A DNA stretch of 9,433 bases from CAZDUS01 sp964535015. GTDB taxonomy: Bacteria > Verrucomicrobiota > Kiritimatiellia > CAIKKV01 > CAITUY01. The DNA lies in NCBI GenBank assembly GCA_964535015.1, contig CAZHRU010000097.1, forward strand, positions 1-9,433, in the 5' to 3' direction. Position 1 is the stretch's first letter. Every line of letters starts with the position of its first letter. Position numbers and translations under genes: made by a program. Below the pieces are notes generated by a model. It saw only the letters and a program-made list of their open reading frames with translations. It was not told the DNA's origin and did no database searches. Of this stretch, positions 7,027-9,433 are shown in pieces.

Positions 7027-8089
7027 GGCGCGAGACAATGAATGCCATCCTCAGACTGTTTTCAAAATCAGAATCCGCCTCCATCCCGAGCGCCAGGGCC
7101 TGCCGGTAGTGCTGCTCCGCCGCCACCGGATCAGCCGGCTTTAGCGTAAGAAATATCTGGGCCATGTTGTAGTGGGCCTCACCGGATTTGGGATTCATCT
7201 GCAGAACCTTCTCGGTGGCCACACGGGCATCGCCAATCCGCCCCATTCCCATCCACGCCGTCCCAAGCGTCAAAAGCGCATCCGCATTGACCGGCGTCCG
7301 GGTGTCATACGGTTTCAGAATCCCGACCGCCACATTGAACCGGCCGGCCCTGCAGGCGGCCACGGCGGCAAGCACCTCGAAGTCCTGCCGCTCGGGCATT
7401 GCCTCGAACCCTTCCCGCAGCAACATCATCGCCTTGTCACACTGACCTTCCTGCATATGGCGCAGGGCTTCAGCCCGAATGACCGCCGGCAACAGAACAA
7501 AGACGTTCGTTCGTGACGCCCCCTCACCCTGCTCAAAACGCCTGAGCCTCGCCTCCAACCGGCCCACCTGCCGACTCGCCACCTGCGCCTGTTTCACCGC
7601 CTGATCACGCTCGTCACGGACCCGATCCCGTTCTCGTTCCAACAGCATCTGCCGGCCGGCCGCCCCGCCACCACCCTGCATCAGCCACCCCCTGACCCCC
7701 TTAAGTTCCTGCACCAACAACTCCAGCCGCGCCTGCCCATTGGTTGTTGCACCACCCAACGACGCCACCCGCGCCCCCCTCAGGGGCTCCAATTCGGCCA
7801 GCATGTTATTGCAGTCGGCCACACGATACCCCACCATATCCGCATGCCATCCCGGATACTCCCCCTGCAGCCGCCCATACAAACTCAACGCTGTCTTGTA
7901 TTCCGCCACGGCGTCGGGAACATGCTGCTCCGCCCTGGCCAATTCCGCCTGAACCACCGCCAGATAGGCGCGCCGCAGAATGGCTTCCGCCTCCGGCGCC
8001 TCATTGGTCTGCGCATGAACCGCCAAAACTGTGGCCATGCCAATCCACACCGCCACACCAACCCGCTTCAAAACTTGTTCCGTGAACAT
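7004..8089 (-). CDS. exported TPR-repeat protein with central coiled coil
   Basis: The 361-residue protein begins with a Sec signal peptide (hydrophobic core about 11-24, likely cleavage after VHA at 26, before QTNEAP). An N-terminal helical region (about 34-101, with TPR-like EAILRRAYLAVVQAELARAE and AVAEYKTALSLYGRL) resembles a repeat that tracks load by size. A long charged coiled coil follows (about 145-188, rich in Glu/Arg/Gln). The C-terminal half carries TPR-type helix pairs: about 205-230 (AEALRHMQEGQCDKAMMLL), 238-262, 270-297 (ALLTLGTAWMGMGRIGDA) and 304-335 (AHYNMAQIFLTL, then AAEQHYRQALALG). TPRs bind proteins, so a periplasmic or outer-membrane scaffold role is likely; no enzyme motif is seen. 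The ATG at 8089 has a good GGAGGT site 5 bases upstream. The TAG stop lies inside the end of the response regulator gene, so transcripts of the two would be complementary at their 3' ends. Confidence 0.88.
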   Translation of the reverse strand: MFTEQVLKRVGVAVWIGMATVLAVHAQTNEAPEAEAILRRAYLAVVQAELARAEQHVPDAVAEYKTALSLYGRLQGEYPGWHADMVGYRVADCNNMLAELEPLRGARVASLGGATTNGQARLELLVQELKGVRGWLMQGGGGAAGRQMLLERERDRVRDERDQAVKQAQVASRQVGRLEARLRRFEQGEGASRTNVFVLLPAVIRAEALRHMQEGQCDKAMMLLREGFEAMPERQDFEVLAAVAACRAGRFNVAVGILKPYDTRTPVNADALLTLGTAWMGMGRIGDARVATEKVLQMNPKSGEAHYNMAQIFLTLKPADPVAAEQHYRQALALGMEADSDFENSLRMAFIVSRLKKRTEK

Positions 8090-8156
8090 CGCAAACCTCC
8101 ATCATTAACGATTGTTCGCATTCTCTGTTAAATCAACATGAACTGCAAGACGCCTC

Positions 8157-8568
8157 TCAGACTCGGCGAAATCCCACTCGGCCCCTTAACGCCCCGTTAC
8201 TAGTAACCTGCCTGTCCATCCCCCAGACCATCGGCGATGCCTCCGCCGATCTCCTCTGGAAGAAGGTCACGACGGCCACCTTAACCCCGTCGGCAACGAT
8301 GTCCTGGCCCAGAAACTCTATCCTTTTCTCACCAGAAACGGCATAAAACCGCCTCTCCAAGCACCAAAATAACCAACTTGGCCGCCATCCCAATTTCGTT
8401 GGCTATTTCGCAGTACACTAGTTGCAACTCTTGTCCCTGCAACATGTTAACAATACTGAAACAATTAGCATCGGTGCGCCTCAAAAAAACATAAAATTGT
8501 ACGTGTTTCTCCTTGATGACCACTACAGGTAGTGGTAACGATGGGTCCTTGGCAAGGGAACGTAGCAT
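8157..8568 (-). pseudogene. possible decayed or chance ORF, unrecognised
   Basis: Two overlapping minus-strand frames together could make one protein of about 135 residues. The first (8568-8329) reads MLRSLAKDPSLPLPVVVIKE and ends with AAKLVILVLGEAVLCRFW. The second (to 8157) holds FYAVSGEKRIEFLGQDIVA and VKVAVVTFFQRR. They overlap at 8329-8393, and a one-base shift near 8340-8350 would join them. The segment MAAKLVILVLGEAVL resembles a small hydrophobic leader. I recognise no family and see no ribosome binding site, so this may be a remnant or simply chance open frame. Confidence 0.2.
8519..8536. promoter_or_regulatory. 18-base dyad upstream of nrdJ (operator-like)
   Basis: ACCACTAC and GTAGTGGT form a perfect 8-base inverted repeat around AG, ending 106 bases before the nrdJ ATG. 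Its near-palindromic form fits a dimeric regulator site better than a terminator, since no T-run follows. It could also fold as a six-pair stem with a CAGG loop. Such a dyad can occur by chance in a window of this size. Confidence 0.3.
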
Positions 8569-8642
8569 ATTTTGTGTCGATCCCGCATCCAACGATCTGT
8601 TTGACGTCTTAACAACACCCAGTAGCCCAGCAGGAGAATGCA

Positions 8643-9433
8643 ATGTTTGAAGCCAGTGACACGTTGACCGCCGCCGCCAAATCATCAGGCGCCGCCCATG
8701 CCGAAAAATCAGGAGCCTCAAAAAATGGCCGCAAGGCCGCCCCCCGTCCTTCCAACGGAACCCGGAAGGGAATGTCCATCAATCGTGTCTTTGCCTCAAA
8801 AACCGGCGCCCCCTTTGACGGAATCGAGTGGGACCTGCGCACATCTTCCATCACGGACGACAAGGGCAATGTGATTTTCAATCAGGAGAATGTTGAGGTT
8901 CCGAAATCCTGGTCCATGCTGGCCACCAACATTGTGGCCTCGAAGTACTTCTACGGTGGCGCCAAGGCCAAGGAGCGTGAAAAATCGGTGCGGCAACTGG
9001 TCGACCGCGTGGCCCGCGCCATCGCCACCTGGGGCCTCAAGGAAGGCTACTTCGCCACCGCGGAGGATGCCGAGAACTTCTATACGGAATTAGCCTGGTT
9101 GTGCATCCACCAATACGGCTCCTTCAACAGCCCCGTGTGGTTCAATGTGGGCCTCCACGAAGCCTATGGTCTCACCTCCGAAAGCCGTTCCAGTTACTTC
9201 TGGAGTTCGGAGTCGGGTCAAATCGAGTCCTCCTCCGACAATTACAAACACCCCCAGGCCTCGGCCTGCTTTATCCAGTCGGTCAAGGACACCATGGAAG
9301 ACATCATGCGCCTGGCCGCTTCGGAGGCCATGCTCTTCAAGTACGGCTCCGGCACCGGCACCGACCTGAGCACCCTGCGCAGTAGCCGCGAAAAACTCTC
9401 CGGCGGCGGAACCCCCTCCGGGCCCCTGAGTTT
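8643..9433 (+). CDS. nrdJ: class II adenosylcobalamin-dependent ribonucleoside-diphosphate reductase (5' part)
   Basis: The enzyme reduces ribonucleotides to deoxyribonucleotides in the cytosol using adenosylcobalamin as radical source. The window holds 263 codons plus two bases, and the frame runs off the end. Family blocks are clear: residues 44-105 (MSINRVFASKTG, then VEVPKSWSMLATNIVASKYF), 151-170 (WLCIHQYGSFNSPVWFNVG), 204-213 (PQASACFIQS, where Cys209 is the likely first active-site redox cysteine) and 230-262 (MLFKYGSGTGTDLSTLRS, then SGGGTPSGPL). Residues 1-43 form a Lys/Ala/Ser/Gly-rich, low-complexity extension that is not part of the fold. The ATG at 8643 has AGGAG 6 bases upstream (8632-8636). 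An internal ATG at 8772 (Met44) is an alternative, because family-like sequence starts there. An out-of-frame ATG at 8638 gives only nine codons. The rest of the gene, with the other catalytic residues and the C-terminal cysteine pair, lies outside the window. Confidence 0.95.
   Translation, partial: MFEASDTLTAAAKSSGAAHAEKSGASKNGRKAAPRPSNGTRKGMSINRVFASKTGAPFDGIEWDLRTSSITDDKGNVIFNQENVEVPKSWSMLATNIVASKYFYGGAKAKEREKSVRQLVDRVARAIATWGLKEGYFATAEDAENFYTELAWLCIHQYGSFNSPVWFNVGLHEAYGLTSESRSSYFWSSESGQIESSSDNYKHPQASACFIQSVKDTMEDIMRLAASEAMLFKYGSGTGTDLSTLRSSREKLSGGGTPSGPLS

Larger units (their letters stand above)
8090..8642. other. divergent intergenic region between the TPR gene and nrdJ
   Basis: These 553 bases separate two divergent genes and should hold both promoters. 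I see a hairpin-capable repeat (ATCGGCG at 8230-8236, CGCCGAT at 8244-8250), an 18-base dyad (8519-8536) and a small imperfect dyad CCTTGGCAAGG (8547-8557). No convincing -35/-10 pair stands out for nrdJ. The sequence GTAGCATATTTTGTGT (8562-8577) matches the right half of the NrdR box consensus as I remember it, but not the left half (about 11 of 16), and no second copy lies about 30 bases away. No cobalamin riboswitch core was recognised. A doubtful minus-strand ORF remnant is listed separately. Confidence 0.5.

Noticed and set aside
8547..8577. Candidate promoter TTGGCA with TATTTT upstream of nrdJ
   Set aside because: The spacer is about 13 bases, too short for a sigma-70 promoter.
8601..8608. 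TTGACGTC upstream of nrdJ, the same 8-mer as on the minus strand at 3456-3449
   Set aside because: A shared 8-mer on either strand is expected fairly often in 9.4 kb. No -10 box follows at the right spacing near nrdJ.
8329..8721. Minus-strand frame of 130 codons taken as a whole gene
   Set aside because: Its first 26 codons or so run opposite the well-supported start of nrdJ, and it lacks a ribosome binding site. Only the part below 8568 is kept, as a doubtful remnant.
1..9433. CRISPR array, tRNA, rRNA, or insertion sequence with terminal repeats
   Set aside because: Reading both strands by eye, I found no regularly spaced repeats, cloverleaf-like sequence or transposase motif.

Overview
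The window looks like a chromosomal segment of a moderately GC-rich Gram-negative bacterium. The evidence is Sec-type signal peptides on three proteins, a soluble NtrB/NtrC-type two-component pair with an intact sigma-54 contact motif, and a class II (adenosylcobalamin-dependent) ribonucleotide reductase. The large secreted PKD-like protein and the style of the decayed zinc-ribbon gene remind me of the Verrucomicrobiota/Kiritimatiellota/Planctomycetota group. That placement is an impression from the sequence and has not been tested.

Left part (1-3456): the possible tail of an unidentified plus-strand frame ends at 54. It faces a minus-strand two-gene operon. The first gene of the operon (680-3382) encodes a 900-residue secreted multidomain protein with PKD-like modules and a C-terminal zinc metalloprotease domain (HELMH). 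The second (59-667) encodes a small exported HEAT-repeat protein, and its ribosome binding site overlaps the stop codon of the protease gene. The half of the protease gene that encodes the protease domain, together with the HEAT gene, is visibly poorer in GC than the 5' half, which hints at a mosaic origin.

Middle gap (3383-4420): this kilobase has no intact gene. It holds the upstream region of the protease operon, a decayed minus-strand zinc-ribbon gene (about 3660-4009) whose parts lie in successive frames, and a promoter-like sequence for the next operon.

Centre (4421-7026): a cytosolic PAS histidine kinase gene and an NtrC-family response regulator gene overlap by ATGA and form one operon. 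The kinase should phosphorylate Asp53 of the regulator, which would then drive sigma-54 transcription at sites I could not find in this window.

Right part (7004-9433): a minus-strand gene for an exported TPR/coiled-coil protein overlaps the 3' end of the regulator gene by 23 bp, tail to tail. A 553-base divergent gap follows, with small dyads and a doubtful decayed ORF. The window ends inside the plus-strand gene nrdJ, of which 263 codons are present. I saw no tRNA, rRNA, CRISPR array, or insertion sequence with recognisable ends.
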